Positions 1-8,712 are shown, counted from the first letter of the stretch. The stretch: DNA of 64,000 bases from Neglectibacter timonensis (GCF_900048895.1 NZ_LT160640.1:434001-498000); one strand, 5' to 3'. Numbers and translations: made by a program. Notes: a model not told the origin generated them from the letters alone.

Positions 1-81
1 CTCAATGCAGACGGAATGAAGGATTGTATTTTGCAGTCGGTCTGTGAGAAAGGATTTGATTACTCTGAAAAAACGGATTGA
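1..81 (+). CDS. C-terminal tail of an upstream gene, possibly 1-deoxyxylulose-5-phosphate synthase (partial)
   Basis: Frame 1 is open from the first base to a TGA at 79-81, giving a 26-residue tail. The next genes are tlyA, nadK, argR and recN, an order in which dxs commonly sits immediately upstream in Clostridia and Bacilli, and the tail has the LxADGxxxxI look of a Dxs C-terminus. That is context plus a weak motif, so the identity is an inference. It would overlap the start of tlyA, which fits a translationally coupled operon. Confidence 0.4.
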   Translation, partial: LNADGMKDCILQSVCEKGFDYSEKTD

Positions 82-874
82 TATCTTGGTCTGTGAAAAG
101 GGCTTGGCTGAGAGCCGTGAAAAAGCAAAAGCGCTGATTATGGCAGGGCTCGTCTATGTGAACAATCAAAAATTTGATAAGCCGGGCGATACGGTCAATG
201 AAGAGTCGGAAATTGAGGTTCGGGGCAAAGGCCTGCGTTACGTGAGCAGGGGTGGGCTGAAGCTGGAAAAGGCTGTGGAAAGCTTTCATCTTGTATTGCA
301 GGATTTAATCTGTATGGATGTGGGCGCTTCCACCGGCGGTTTTACCGATTGCATGCTACAGAACGGGGCGGCTAAGGTCTATTCGGTGGATGTGGGGTAT
401 GGACAGTTGGCCTGGAACCTCAGAACGGACGAACGCGTGATAAATCTGGAACGGACGAATGCCAGATATCTCACACAGGACCAGGTGCCGGACTCCATCG
501 GTTTTTGTTCTGTGGATGTCTCTTTTATCTCTCTTTCTCTGATCTTGCCTAGTATCCGCCCTTTGATGGGAGAAAATGGATGTGCTGTTTGTCTGATCAA
601 ACCTCAATTTGAAGCAGGCCGGGAAAAAGTTGGAAAAAAAGGTGTGGTGCGGGATCATAAGGTGCATGAAGAGGTGATCGAAAAAATACAGGATTTTGCT
701 TTGAACAATGGCTTTTCCGTGCTCGGACTCACCTTTTCTCCGGTGAAGGGCCCGGAAGGAAATATAGAATACCTAATCTATCTGCAGAAATCCGACATGC
801 CGGAACGTGTCGAAACGGTGCCGGCTGCCGCCGCTATTGTGGAAGAGTCCCACCTGCAGCTGGATAAAAGCTGA
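44..874 (+). CDS. tlyA: TlyA family rRNA (cytidine-2'-O)-methyltransferase
   Basis: SAM-dependent methyltransferase of the TlyA/hemolysin A family, which 2'-O-methylates ribosomal RNA cytidines. An N-terminal S4 RNA-binding domain (about residues 8-70, with ESREKAKALIMAGLVYVN) is followed by an FtsJ-like Rossmann fold with the SAM loop MDVGASTGGFTD and the KPQFEAGR segment. The start is uncertain. GTG at 44 has no good ribosome site. The strong GAGAAAGGA at 46-54 lies 10 nt before CTG 65, which would give the family-typical KKRIDILV N-terminus, so the true start may be CTG 65 or TTG 56. The next gene, nadK, begins 25 nt downstream. Confidence 0.9.
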   Translation: MRKDLITLKKRIDILVCEKGLAESREKAKALIMAGLVYVNNQKFDKPGDTVNEESEIEVRGKGLRYVSRGGLKLEKAVESFHLVLQDLICMDVGASTGGFTDCMLQNGAAKVYSVDVGYGQLAWNLRTDERVINLERTNARYLTQDQVPDSIGFCSVDVSFISLSLILPSIRPLMGENGCAVCLIKPQFEAGREKVGKKGVVRDHKVHEEVIEKIQDFALNNGFSVLGLTFSPVKGPEGNIEYLIYLQKSDMPERVETVPAAAAIVEESHLQLDKS

Positions 875-899
875 ATCCAGAGAAAGGCACAAGGATACC

Positions 900-1739
900 A
901 TGAAAATTGCAGTAGTGCCAAATCTGAAAAAAGAGAAGGCTAAGGCTTGTACGGACGAGGTGCTGTCTATTTTGGCAAGCTGCGGCTGTGAGTTCTTTTT
1001 GAAGACTGACCTTTTTAATGAAGATGGCGTATACACGGAAGCAGTAGAGCCTGAACTCTGTGACTGCGATATGTTTATTGCAGTGGGGGGAGACGGCACC
1101 ATCATTCATGCGGCCAAAACCGCCGCTCGCTGTGGGAAGCCTATCTTGGGGGTAAACGCCGGAAAGCTGGGATTTACAGCGGGTGTGGAGAGAAACGATC
1201 TGTTCTTGCTTTCCAATCTGCCGAATGGCCGGTATACCACGGAAAGCCGTGCGATGCTGTCAGTGGAAATCTATTCCGGAAAGCAGAGAAAAATATGTCT
1301 GGCGCTGAATGACGCAGTGGTCTCCGGCGAGCTTTCCAAAATACTCGATTACAGGATGGCTCTGGGTGAACAACGCTGGTACCGCTATCGGGCGGATGGC
1401 TTTATTGTGGCTACGCCTACGGGGTCAACCGCCTATTCTCTGTCAGCAGGCGGGCCTGTGATTGAACCCGCAATGAATTGTATCGTCTATACGCCGATCT
1501 GCCCTCATTCTCTGTTTGACCGAAGCATCATTTTTTCCGAGAGGACAAAGCTCCAGGTAGAGCTGCCGGAGAATCCCGGAAGGCTGCTCCTTACAGTGGA
1601 CGGGGAGGAACCGGTTTCTCTGAGACCGGGTGACCGGCTGGTGTTTTCTCTGGCAGAGCGGACGGCACAATTTATCAAGCTGGGCCAAACCAGCTTCTAT
1701 GATATTCTGAACCAGAAGATGGTAGAAAACGGTCAATAA
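900..1739 (+). CDS. nadK: NAD kinase
   Basis: ATP- or polyphosphate-dependent NAD kinase, 279 aa, which makes NADP(H) in the cytosol. The diagnostic GGDGT motif (in AVGGDGTIIHAA) is present, as are the ND motif (LALNDAVVSG) and the glycine-rich ATPTGSTAYSLSAGGP segment of the NAD site. ATG 900 was chosen: it gives MKIAVVPNLKK, the usual N-terminus, and has AAGGA upstream. An in-frame start at 807 would add 31 residues unlike the family and overlap tlyA. It lies between tlyA and argR, as in other Firmicutes. Confidence 0.95.
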   Translation: MKIAVVPNLKKEKAKACTDEVLSILASCGCEFFLKTDLFNEDGVYTEAVEPELCDCDMFIAVGGDGTIIHAAKTAARCGKPILGVNAGKLGFTAGVERNDLFLLSNLPNGRYTTESRAMLSVEIYSGKQRKICLALNDAVVSGELSKILDYRMALGEQRWYRYRADGFIVATPTGSTAYSLSAGGPVIEPAMNCIVYTPICPHSLFDRSIIFSERTKLQVELPENPGRLLLTVDGEEPVSLRPGDRLVFSLAERTAQFIKLGQTSFYDILNQKMVENGQ

Positions 1740-1850
1740 GAGTAAGCTGCTGGCGGGAAAATTTCCGGCAGACAGCGGATATCTGCTAGGCGCAATGTTT
1801 GTCTGCACCGCTGCGTTTCATAACTGAAAGAAAGGAAGGTGGTCGTAAGC

Positions 1851-2303
1851 ATGAAAACACGACGTCATGCGAAAATTCTGGAGCTTATTAAAGAGTTTGA
1901 TATCGATACGCAGGATGAGCTTCTCCGTTATCTTCGGGAAAACGGCTTTGATGTGACACAGGCGACAGTATCCAGGGATATTAAAGAATTGCGGCTTGTC
2001 AAAACGCTTTCCCGAACCGGAAAATATAAATATTCCACCGGGACGGACAATGCCAACGACATGTCCTCAAAATTCTATTCTCTGTTTTCAGACTCCGTAC
2101 TTTCTGTAGAGGCTGCTCAAAATTTGATTGTCGTCAAGTGTATGACAGGGATGGCGCAGGCGGTATGCGCTTCTATGGATGCAATGTACTGGCAGGGATT
2201 TGTGGGTACCCTGGCGGGAGAGGATACTATTTTTATCGTTTGCCGCAATGATGCTGCGGCGCTGGAGACACAGGAAGAATTCAGAAAACTGATCAGCAGG
2301 TGA
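1851..2303 (+). CDS. argR: Arginine repressor ArgR/AhrC
   Basis: Hexameric arginine-responsive regulator, 150 aa, the normal family length. The N-terminal winged helix includes QATVSRDIKELRLVK, and the C-terminal oligomerisation and arginine-binding domain carries GTLAGEDTIFIVCRN. ATG 1851 is supported by an excellent AAAGGAAGGTGG 8 nt upstream; an in-frame GTG at 1839 lies inside that ribosome site. It directly abuts recN. As in Bacillus ahrC-recN, the regulator sits away from the arginine biosynthesis genes, none of which are in this window. Confidence 0.95.
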   Translation: MKTRRHAKILELIKEFDIDTQDELLRYLRENGFDVTQATVSRDIKELRLVKTLSRTGKYKYSTGTDNANDMSSKFYSLFSDSVLSVEAAQNLIVVKCMTGMAQAVCASMDAMYWQGFVGTLAGEDTIFIVCRNDAAALETQEEFRKLISR

Positions 2304-2309
2304 TTGGAT

Positions 2310-3968
2310 TTGTTGGCTCAATTGTTTATCAATAATATTGCGGTCATAGAACGGGCTTCCATCGACCTTGAAAAGGGCTTCACTGTGCTGACAGGAGAGA
2401 CTGGCGCGGGCAAGTCGATTATTATTGACGCCATCCATGCTGTTTTGGGGGAACGGACCTCGAAAGAGTTGGTGCGTACCGGAGCAAAAAACGCTTCTGT
2501 TTCTGCACTTTTTACCTCGGTCAGCGAGGAGGTCATGGCTGATTTGGATGAGCTTTCTATTCCAAGAGAGGAAGACGGTTCGCTTTTGGTTCAGCGTCAG
2601 ATCCGAAGCGAAGGAAAGTCGGTCTGCAAGCTTAATGGGCTGCCGGCAACGGTATCCATGCTCAAAAAGCTGGGCCCAAAGCTGGTAAGTATCCATGGGC
2701 AGCACGAAAGCTATGAGCTTCTTTCTCCGGAAGTGCATATGACTTATCTGGACAGCTTCGGAGAATTGGAACAGCTGTTGAGAGAATACCAGGAAGCCTA
2801 CCGGAGTCTGCGAAAAATCCAGACGAAACTGGACACGTTCCGTACAGACGAAGGGGAAAAGGCGAGGAAAATCGATCTGCTGCGCTACCAGATCGATGAA
2901 ATAGAAGCTGCCGGCGTGCAGCCCGGCGAACAGGAAATGCTCACACGGGAGCGGGACGCCATACGGAACAGTGAAAAGATATCGGCTTCGATAGAAATGG
3001 TAAAAGGACTGCTTTCCGGCGACGAAAACAGCCAGGGACTGCTGCCGGAGCTGATGCAGGCTTCGGCTGAGCTCGAAAAGCATGCCCCTTATCTTCCGGA
3101 ACTGGGGGATGCGGCGCAGAAGCTGCAGGAGGCCGGTTATATGCTGGAGGATGCCGATGGAATCCTTAGGGATATCTCGGTGGATTTTGATCCGGAGCGG
3201 TTGGAGAAGATGGAAGAGCGGCTGGATTTGCTCTATAAGCTTACTCTTAAATACGGAGACACAGAGGAGAAGATCCTGGAGTTTTTGGAAGACTGCAGAG
3301 AGCAGCTGCATGCCATTGAGTTTTCCGATGAAGAGCGGGAGGCGCTGGAGGCTGCATTTGAACAGGAAAAAAAGCGTGCGATTTCTTTGGCAAAGGAACT
3401 TTCCAGCAAGCGCAAAAATTGTTCTGAAGAATTTTGCAGGCGGGTGAAGCAGGAACTTGCTTTTTTAAATATGCCTGGAATTGAATTTGTTGTGGAATTG
3501 GAGCGGGTGCCTCTCTATTCCATGGGCTGTGACCGCATGCAGTTTTTGGTCTCTGCAAACAGGGGGGAACCGGCGAAGCCTATGTCTAAGATTGCGTCCG
3601 GCGGCGAGCTTTCCCGCATTATGCTGGCTATCAAAACCGTGCTTTCAGGGAAGGACGGAGTGGAAACTCTGATTTTTGACGAGGTGGATACGGGAATCAG
3701 CGGTGAAGCGGCCAATAAGGTGGGAATGAAACTAAAGCAAGTTGCCGGAAACCGTCAGGTGCTCTGTATCACTCATTTGGCGCAGATTGCCGCCTTGGCG
3801 GATCACCATCTGCACATCAGCAAACACGTTGAGCAGGACCGTACTTTTACCCAGGTAGAGCCGCTTGGTTTTGAAGGGAGAAAGCAAGAGCTTGCCCGGA
3901 TTATCGGGGGAGAGGCCGTGACACAGCTGCAGCTGGAAATGGCAGAAGAAATGCTCAAGAAAGCTTGA
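2310..3968 (+). CDS. recN: DNA repair protein RecN
   Basis: SMC-like ATPase of recombinational double-strand-break repair, about 552 aa. Walker A is GETGAGKS near residue 30, a long coiled coil fills the middle (about 150-380), and the ABC signature ASGGELSR and Walker B LIFDEVDTGIS lie toward the C-terminus. Several TTG codons compete for the start: 2304 abuts the argR stop, while 2310 and 2313 are better spaced from AGGTGAT at 2297-2303. TTG 2313 gives MLAQLFINNIAVIE, the usual N-terminus. Translation is therefore probably coupled to argR. The -35 of the next promoter overlaps its stop codon. Confidence 0.95.
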   Translation: MLAQLFINNIAVIERASIDLEKGFTVLTGETGAGKSIIIDAIHAVLGERTSKELVRTGAKNASVSALFTSVSEEVMADLDELSIPREEDGSLLVQRQIRSEGKSVCKLNGLPATVSMLKKLGPKLVSIHGQHESYELLSPEVHMTYLDSFGELEQLLREYQEAYRSLRKIQTKLDTFRTDEGEKARKIDLLRYQIDEIEAAGVQPGEQEMLTRERDAIRNSEKISASIEMVKGLLSGDENSQGLLPELMQASAELEKHAPYLPELGDAAQKLQEAGYMLEDADGILRDISVDFDPERLEKMEERLDLLYKLTLKYGDTEEKILEFLEDCREQLHAIEFSDEEREALEAAFEQEKKRAISLAKELSSKRKNCSEEFCRRVKQELAFLNMPGIEFVVELERVPLYSMGCDRMQFLVSANRGEPAKPMSKIASGGELSRIMLAIKTVLSGKDGVETLIFDEVDTGISGEAANKVGMKLKQVAGNRQVLCITHLAQIAALADHHLHISKHVEQDRTFTQVEPLGFEGRKQELARIIGGEAVTQLQLEMAEEMLKKA

Positions 3969-3993
3969 CTTTTGAAAACGACGGCTTTATAAT
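3965..3993 (+). promoter_or_regulatory. Sigma-A promoter of the tyrS T-box unit
   Basis: TTGACT at 3965-3970, a 17-nt spacer, then a perfect TATAAT at 3988-3993. It overlaps the recN stop and stands directly upstream of the T-box leader. Confidence 0.75.
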
Positions 3994-3999
3994 AGCACT

Positions 4000-4280
4000 C
4001 AACAGCTATGACGGAACGAAGTAAGCGCTGCCTGATATGGCACAGAGAGCCTGCGGTTGGTGGAAGCAGGAGCATGACAGCGGCTGAACATACTTTCCCG
4101 AGCTGCCGCTTTGAAAGTTTTTACAGCAAGTAGAGGCGGCCGTATGGCAGGCGTTATTCTGCAAGGGCATGAAAGTGCCTGGTAAGGCCGCAGACTGTAA
4201 GGCTGTGGTAAATTGAGGTGGTACCGCGGTTTTAATCGCCCTCTGGAAACGCATCCGTGCGTGTACAGGGGGCGTTTTGT
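4000..4280 (+). ncRNA. T-box riboswitch, tyrosine specific (predicted)
   Basis: Leader RNA that reads the charging state of a tRNA and controls a terminator. Seen in sequence: an AGTA loop-E strand near 4019, an AGAGAG box near 4051, the S-turn GAAC followed by TAC at 4091-4093 (a tyrosine codon), the highly conserved antiterminator GAGGTGGTACCGCGG at 4215-4229, and a competing terminator hairpin with CGCCC/GGGCG arms at about 4237-4276 followed by TTTTGTTT. UGGU in the antiterminator suits a tRNA with discriminator A, as in tRNA-Tyr. Reading TAC rather than ATA as the specifier rests on comparison with the ileS T-box here and on tyrS downstream. Confidence 0.9.
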
Positions 4281-4308
4281 TTGTCTTATAAAAAGGAAGA
4301 TTGTAGAA

Positions 4309-4728
4309 ATGATTCTAAAGAAGGCAAGTCTGGAAGACGCAGAGCAGCTGCATGAAATGCAGCGCCGTTCTTTTTCTCAGCTGCTGCAAAAATATCAGGA
4401 CTACGAAACGAATCCTGCGGCGGAGAGCTTGGAAAAAACAATAGAACGCCTTCAAAGGGCGGGCTCCGACTATTATTACATTATGGTAAACGGTGAAAAG
4501 GCCGGAGCGATCCGAGTCCAGCGCCAAGAGGCAGAATGCTACCGCATAGGCCTTTATGTTTTGCCGGAATATCAGGGGAATAGGTATGCGCAGCAGGCTC
4601 TATCGGCGATAGAAGAGCTGTATCCTTTTGCAAAAAGCTGGAATCTCGATACGATCAAACAGGAGCCGAAGCTCTGTCATCTTTATGAGAAATGGGATAT
4701 CGCAGGACCGGAAAAGAAAACACGATAA
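4309..4728 (+). CDS. GNAT family N-acetyltransferase in the tyrS leader unit
   Basis: Small acyl-CoA-dependent acetyltransferase, 139 aa. It starts MILKKASLEDAEQLHEMQRRSF and has the GNAT core: YRIGLYVLPEYQGNRYAQQAL resembles motif A with a Q/RxxGxxA-like acetyl-CoA loop (QGNRYA, with N replacing the first Gly). ATG 4309 follows AAAAGGAAG; the earlier in-frame ATG at 4213 lies inside the T-box antiterminator and cannot be the start. It is the first gene after the T-box terminator, with tyrS 60 nt further on, so it should be induced together with tyrS when tRNA-Tyr is uncharged. The substrate is unknown. Confidence 0.8.
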   Translation: MILKKASLEDAEQLHEMQRRSFSQLLQKYQDYETNPAAESLEKTIERLQRAGSDYYYIMVNGEKAGAIRVQRQEAECYRIGLYVLPEYQGNRYAQQALSAIEELYPFAKSWNLDTIKQEPKLCHLYEKWDIAGPEKKTR

Positions 4729-4788
4729 AAGAGGGTATGACCCTTGTCTTTTATGAAAAATTAAAGAAACACGGAAAGGATGGAAAAA

Positions 4789-6012
4789 ATGGGAGTTTAT
4801 GAGGAATTACAGGCCAGAGGTCTGATCGCCCAGGTCACCAACGAAGAAGAGATCAAGAGTATGGTCAATGCGGGGAAAGCAGTGTTCTATATCGGCTTTG
4901 ACTGCACCGCAGACAGTTTGACAGCGGGACATTTTATGGCGCTGACGCTGATGAAGCGCCTGCAGATGGCAGGGAACAAACCGATTGCCCTCATCGGCGG
5001 GGGTACTACTATGATCGGAGATCCTTCCGGCCGTACAGATATGCGGAAGATGCTGACCAAGGAAGATATCGACTACAATGCCGCCTGTTTCAAGCGGCAA
5101 ATGGAAAACTTCATTGAGTTCGGTGAGGACAAAGCAATGATGGTGAACAATGCCGATTGGCTTTTGAGCCTCAACTATGTGGAGCTGCTCCGCGAAGTGG
5201 GAGCCTGCTTCTCCGTGAACAATATGCTGCGGGCCGACTGCTATAAGCAGCGCATGGAAAAAGGTCTGTCCTTCCTGGAATTTAACTATATGATCATGCA
5301 GAGCTACGATTTTTATATGCTGTTCCAGAAATATGGATGTAATATGCAGTTCGGCGGAGATGATCAATGGAGCAACATGCTGGGCGGTACGGAACTGATC
5401 CGCCGCAAACTTGGTGAAGACGCCCATGCCATGACCATCACCCTGCTCACGGATTCCCAGGGAAATAAGATGGGAAAAACCGCAGGCAACGCTGTCTGGC
5501 TGGATCCCAATAAGACGTCTCCTTTTGATTTCTATCAGTATTGGAGGAATGTGGATGACGCTGATGTGCTCAAGTGTCTGCGGATGCTCACTTTCCTGCC
5601 TTTGGAACAGATTGAGGAAATGGCGCATTGGGAGGGCAGCCAGCTGAACCGGGCCAAGGAAATTTTGGCCTTTGAACTGACGAAGCTGGTCCATGGCGAA
5701 GAGGAGGCTGCGAAAGCGCAGGAAGGCGCCAAAGCGCTTTTCGGCGCCAGGGGCAATACTACAAATATGCCTACTACCGCGCTTTCTGCGGAGGATTTTG
5801 CGGACGGGAAAATTTCCATTCTCGATCTTTTGGTAAAAACGGGACTTGCCGCTTCCAAGGGGGAGGCCCGCAGGCTGGTACAGCAGGGCGGCGTGTCAGC
5901 TGTGGAGGAAAAGGTGACAGACATTGGAAAAACGTTCTCGGAAACTGATTTTTCTGAGGGACAGCTGATCCTCAAAAAAGGGAAGAAAGTTTTTCACAAA
6001 GTTACCTTGTAA
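4789..6012 (+). CDS. tyrS: Tyrosyl-tRNA synthetase
   Basis: Class I aminoacyl-tRNA synthetase charging tRNA-Tyr, 407 aa. The HIGH-type motif appears as TAGHFMAL, the KMSKS-type loop as GNKMGKTAGN, tyrosine-binding residues lie in QSYDFYMLFQ and GGDDQWSNM, and an S4 RNA-binding domain forms the C-terminus (EARRLVQQGGVSA). ATG 4789 was chosen over ATG 4780: GGAAAGGATGG is then spaced correctly and the protein begins MGVYEELQARGLIAQVT as in relatives. Expression is predicted to depend on the T-box leader upstream, and a terminator follows the gene. Confidence 0.97.
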   Translation: MGVYEELQARGLIAQVTNEEEIKSMVNAGKAVFYIGFDCTADSLTAGHFMALTLMKRLQMAGNKPIALIGGGTTMIGDPSGRTDMRKMLTKEDIDYNAACFKRQMENFIEFGEDKAMMVNNADWLLSLNYVELLREVGACFSVNNMLRADCYKQRMEKGLSFLEFNYMIMQSYDFYMLFQKYGCNMQFGGDDQWSNMLGGTELIRRKLGEDAHAMTITLLTDSQGNKMGKTAGNAVWLDPNKTSPFDFYQYWRNVDDADVLKCLRMLTFLPLEQIEEMAHWEGSQLNRAKEILAFELTKLVHGEEEAAKAQEGAKALFGARGNTTNMPTTALSAEDFADGKISILDLLVKTGLAASKGEARRLVQQGGVSAVEEKVTDIGKTFSETDFSEGQLILKKGKKVFHKVTL

Positions 6013-6040
6013 ATCATTTACGTTCAGCACACAGTACAGA

Positions 6041-6083
6041 TGAGGACCCGGAGCTCTGACAAGAGGCCGGGCCTCCTCATTTT
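6041..6083 (+). terminator. Intrinsic terminator after tyrS
   Basis: TGAGGA-c-CCGG pairs with CCGG-gcc-TCCTCA, followed by TTTTC. It ends the GNAT-tyrS unit. Confidence 0.7.
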
Positions 6084-6239
6084 CAGAGAAAAATCTGATT
6101 GGAAAGCTGTTTTGGAAAGTCATTGAAAAAAATCTTCGTGTTTTCTCGAATGGGGATTTAAAAAAACACCGGAACTTGATATTTTTGGGAATTCAGTGTA
6201 TACTTCATCCTGTAGGAAAAGCACGAAGGGAGAGAAACT

Positions 6240-6566
6240 ATGCCTTTTATTGATGTGAAATTGAGCTGCAGCCTTACCAAAGTGCAGGAGACTGCCCTGA
6301 AAGCAGAACTTGGTCGTGCAATTTCTTTGATACCCGGAAAATCGGAGTCGAGCCTGATGATTCAGTTTTCCGATTGCTGCAGGCTTTGGTTCGGCGGGGA
6401 GAATGAGGGGCCCTTTGCTTTTGTAAACGTTATGGTGTTGGGCTCTGCTGACAGAAAATTCTATTCTGATTTTACTGACCAGGTTATCGCCGTGTTTAAA
6501 AAAGAACTTCAGATCAAGCGAATCTATGTAAAATTTGAAGAGGTCCCAAATTGGTTTTGGGACTGA
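6240..6566 (+). CDS. MIF-like / phenylpyruvate tautomerase-related protein
   Basis: A 108-aa protein starting MPFIDVKLS, so the N-terminal methionine would be removed to expose Pro1, the catalytic base of the tautomerase (MIF/4-OT) superfamily. Length and the SSLMIQFSD and FVNVMVLG strands match single-chain MIF relatives (about 115 aa). It stands alone between two terminators with its own ribosome site (AGGGAGAG). The substrate is unknown; phenylpyruvate-type keto-enol tautomerism is the family activity. It follows tyrS, but nothing in the sequence ties it to tyrosine. Confidence 0.7.
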   Translation: MPFIDVKLSCSLTKVQETALKAELGRAISLIPGKSESSLMIQFSDCCRLWFGGENEGPFAFVNVMVLGSADRKFYSDFTDQVIAVFKKELQIKRIYVKFEEVPNWFWD

Positions 6567-6575
6567 TCGTCCGTG

Positions 6576-6606
6576 CGCGCATACTGCTGATGCAATGCGC
6601 GTTTTT
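6576..6606 (+). terminator. Intrinsic terminator after the tautomerase gene
   Basis: CGCGCAT at 6576-6582 pairs with ATGCGCG at 6595-6601, followed by TTTTTCTTT. Confidence 0.65.
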
Positions 6607-6750
6607 CTTTGCCAGCCGGTAAAGACGTAAAAGAAAGTTGAAAAGAAACCTGAAATTCGGTCTTGTGTTCTTCACACCTTAAAACAATTCGAAAATTTGG
6701 CTGCGTCATAACCGCTTCAAAAGCGGCCCGGCGTGAGAAAGGGGATCAAT

Positions 6751-7251
6751 ATGAGTAAAAAAGTGGCAGTTATTATGGGTAGCGACAGTGATTTTCCAGT
6801 GCTGGTACCAGCCATCAAACGGCTGAAAGGGATGGGGATTGAAACAGAGGTCAGGGTGATGTCGGCGCACAGAACGCCTGCCGCCGCTGCTGCATTTTCG
6901 GAAAGCGCCAGAGAAAACGGCTTCGGCGTTATTATTGCAGCTGCAGGAAAAGCGGCACATTTGGCTGGAGTGCTGGCAGCACATACCACTCTGCCGGTGA
7001 TCGGTATTCCGGTAAAATCCTCCACATTGGATGGTTTGGACGCCCTTCTCGCTACGGTGCAGATGCCTTCAGGCATCCCTGTGGCTACCGTGGCCATCGA
7101 CGGAGCGGACAATGCGGCCATCCTGGCAGCTCAGATGCTTGCGCTCTCCGATGACTGCCTTGCCCAGAAATTGAACGGCATGAAGAGAGAGATGGAAGAG
7201 GGCGTCGCCAAAAAGAATGAAGCCCTTCAGGAGAAGGTAGCCCAGCTGTAA
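6751..7251 (+). CDS. purE: 5-(carboxyamino)imidazole ribonucleotide mutase PurE
   Basis: Class I PurE, 166 aa, converting N5-CAIR to CAIR in purine synthesis. It shows the N-terminal [10 protein letters not shown], the catalytic SAHRTP loop, the [14 protein letters not shown] segment and GIPVATVAI. Position A in AAAGKAAH replaces the more usual AGGAAH. ATG 6751 follows AAAGGGGAT at normal spacing and gives [17 protein letters not shown] 6733 would lie upstream of that site. First gene of the purine cluster here. I saw no purine riboswitch core in the 140 nt upstream, only a small hairpin (CCGCTT/AAGCGG at about 6710-6725). Confidence 0.93.
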   Translation: MSKKVAVIMGSDSDFPVLVPAIKRLKGMGIETEVRVMSAHRTPAAAAAFSESARENGFGVIIAAAGKAAHLAGVLAAHTTLPVIGIPVKSSTLDGLDALLATVQMPSGIPVATVAIDGADNAAILAAQMLALSDDCLAQKLNGMKREMEEGVAKKNEALQEKVAQL

Positions 7252-7300
7252 AGTGGGGAGAAGAAATTTTTGGAATGAAAGAAAGGAATATTTTACAACA

Positions 7301-8530
7301 ATGAAAAAGACTATTTTGAAAAAATATGCTCAGCTGGCCGTAAAGTCGGGCGTCAATCTGAAGAAGGGCCAGGGCTGTGTGATTTTTTCCGAGGTGGAAC
7401 AGCATGAATTTGCGGAGATGGTAGCGGAAGAGGCCTATCGTGCCGGCGCCAAATGGGTGAGTATGAATTGGCAGGATCAAGCGGTCAGTAAGCTTCAGTA
7501 CCGCCATGAAACACTGACACAGCTTTCCCGTGTGGAGGAGTGGGAAAAGGCGCGTCAGCAGTATCTTGTGGATACGCTGCCGGCCCTCATCCATATCTCT
7601 TCAGCGGATCCCGACGGTCTCAAAGGCGTCAATGTGGATAAAATGCAGAAAGCCGGCGCTGTTCGCGGGAAGGTTCTGAAGGCATACAGGGAAGCAATGG
7701 ACAACAAAAATCAGTGGACCATTATCGCGGTTCCCTCCAAGAAATGGGCGAAAAAGGTGTTTCCCAATGAGCGGACCAGCACAGCAGTGGAAAAGCTTTG
7801 GGAAGCCATCCTCATGACGGTGCGGGTTTCTGAAGACAACGACCCCAAGGAGGCATGGGATCGGCACAATGAGGAGCTTAAGGCGAAATGTGAAAAGCTC
7901 AACAGCTGCCAGCTTGAGTATCTCCATTATGAGAGCAGCAATGGCACAGATTTTAAATGCTGGCTGATTCCGGAAGCGGAGTGGCATGGGGGAGGAGATA
8001 CCCTGCAGGACGGCACTTTCTACAATCCCAATATGCCGACGGAAGAGGTGTTCACTTCTCCTATGAAGGGAAAATGTGAGGGAACACTGGTTTCGACGAT
8101 GCCGCTTTCTTATCAGGGCAATTTGATCGACAAGTTTTCCGTCACCTTTGAAAACGGTAAGGTGGTTTCCTGTCAGGCTGAGCAGGGACAGGAGCTGCTG
8201 GAAAAAATGATCGGTATGGACGAGGGGGCCTGTATGCTGGGTGAATTGGCTCTGGTGCCTGACGATTCCCCCATCTCCAATTCTGGAATCCTGTTTTACA
8301 ATACCCTGTTTGATGAGAATGCAGCTTGTCACGTGGCGCTGGGCCGCGGCTTCAATGAGACGATCCGGGGCTACGAGAATATGAGCAATGAAGAAATCAA
8401 GGAGCTGGGTGTAAATGATTCCATTATCCATGTGGATTTCATGGTCGGCTCCAAGGAACTGAATGTGACCGGCTATACCAAGGACGGCCAAAAGGTAGAA
8501 ATCTTCCGCAACGGCAACTGGGCGCTTTGA
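7301..8530 (+). CDS. M29 family aminopeptidase (AmpS/PepS-like)
   Basis: Metal-dependent aminopeptidase of the thermophilic aminopeptidase family M29, 409 aa, the usual length. Likely ligands are visible in order: Glu in PTEEVFTSP, Glu in GELALV, His and Tyr in CHVALGRGFNETIRGYE, and His/Asp in IHVDFMVGS. ATG 7301 follows GAAAGGAAT. It is inserted between purE and purM, 49 nt after purE, which is not a usual place for a peptidase; it may simply share the transcript. Probably cytosolic peptide turnover. Confidence 0.9.
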   Translation: MKKTILKKYAQLAVKSGVNLKKGQGCVIFSEVEQHEFAEMVAEEAYRAGAKWVSMNWQDQAVSKLQYRHETLTQLSRVEEWEKARQQYLVDTLPALIHISSADPDGLKGVNVDKMQKAGAVRGKVLKAYREAMDNKNQWTIIAVPSKKWAKKVFPNERTSTAVEKLWEAILMTVRVSEDNDPKEAWDRHNEELKAKCEKLNSCQLEYLHYESSNGTDFKCWLIPEAEWHGGGDTLQDGTFYNPNMPTEEVFTSPMKGKCEGTLVSTMPLSYQGNLIDKFSVTFENGKVVSCQAEQGQELLEKMIGMDEGACMLGELALVPDDSPISNSGILFYNTLFDENAACHVALGRGFNETIRGYENMSNEEIKELGVNDSIIHVDFMVGSKELNVTGYTKDGQKVEIFRNGNWAL

Positions 8531-8712
8531 TTAAACGGAACGCTTCTCTGATTTGACAGTGCTCCTGTGACAGGAGAGCGACAGACCGCCGCAGGTATTG
8601 TAGATAAATGCATGAACCGGCGGCGATAAAGCTCTTTACACGGATTGGCGAAATGCCGGGGCACTCATTTGGGACGTCTCCGCGTACAAAAAACTTGGGA
8701 GTGGAATAATAA

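Noticed and set aside
2088-3311. 407-codon minus-strand open frame across argR and recN
   Set aside because: It overlaps two well-supported genes and resembles no protein family; the reverse frame of codon-biased genes explains it.
6640-6750. Purine riboswitch upstream of purE
   Set aside because: The conserved core strands and three-way junction of the guanine/adenine class could not be found; only a small hairpin is present.
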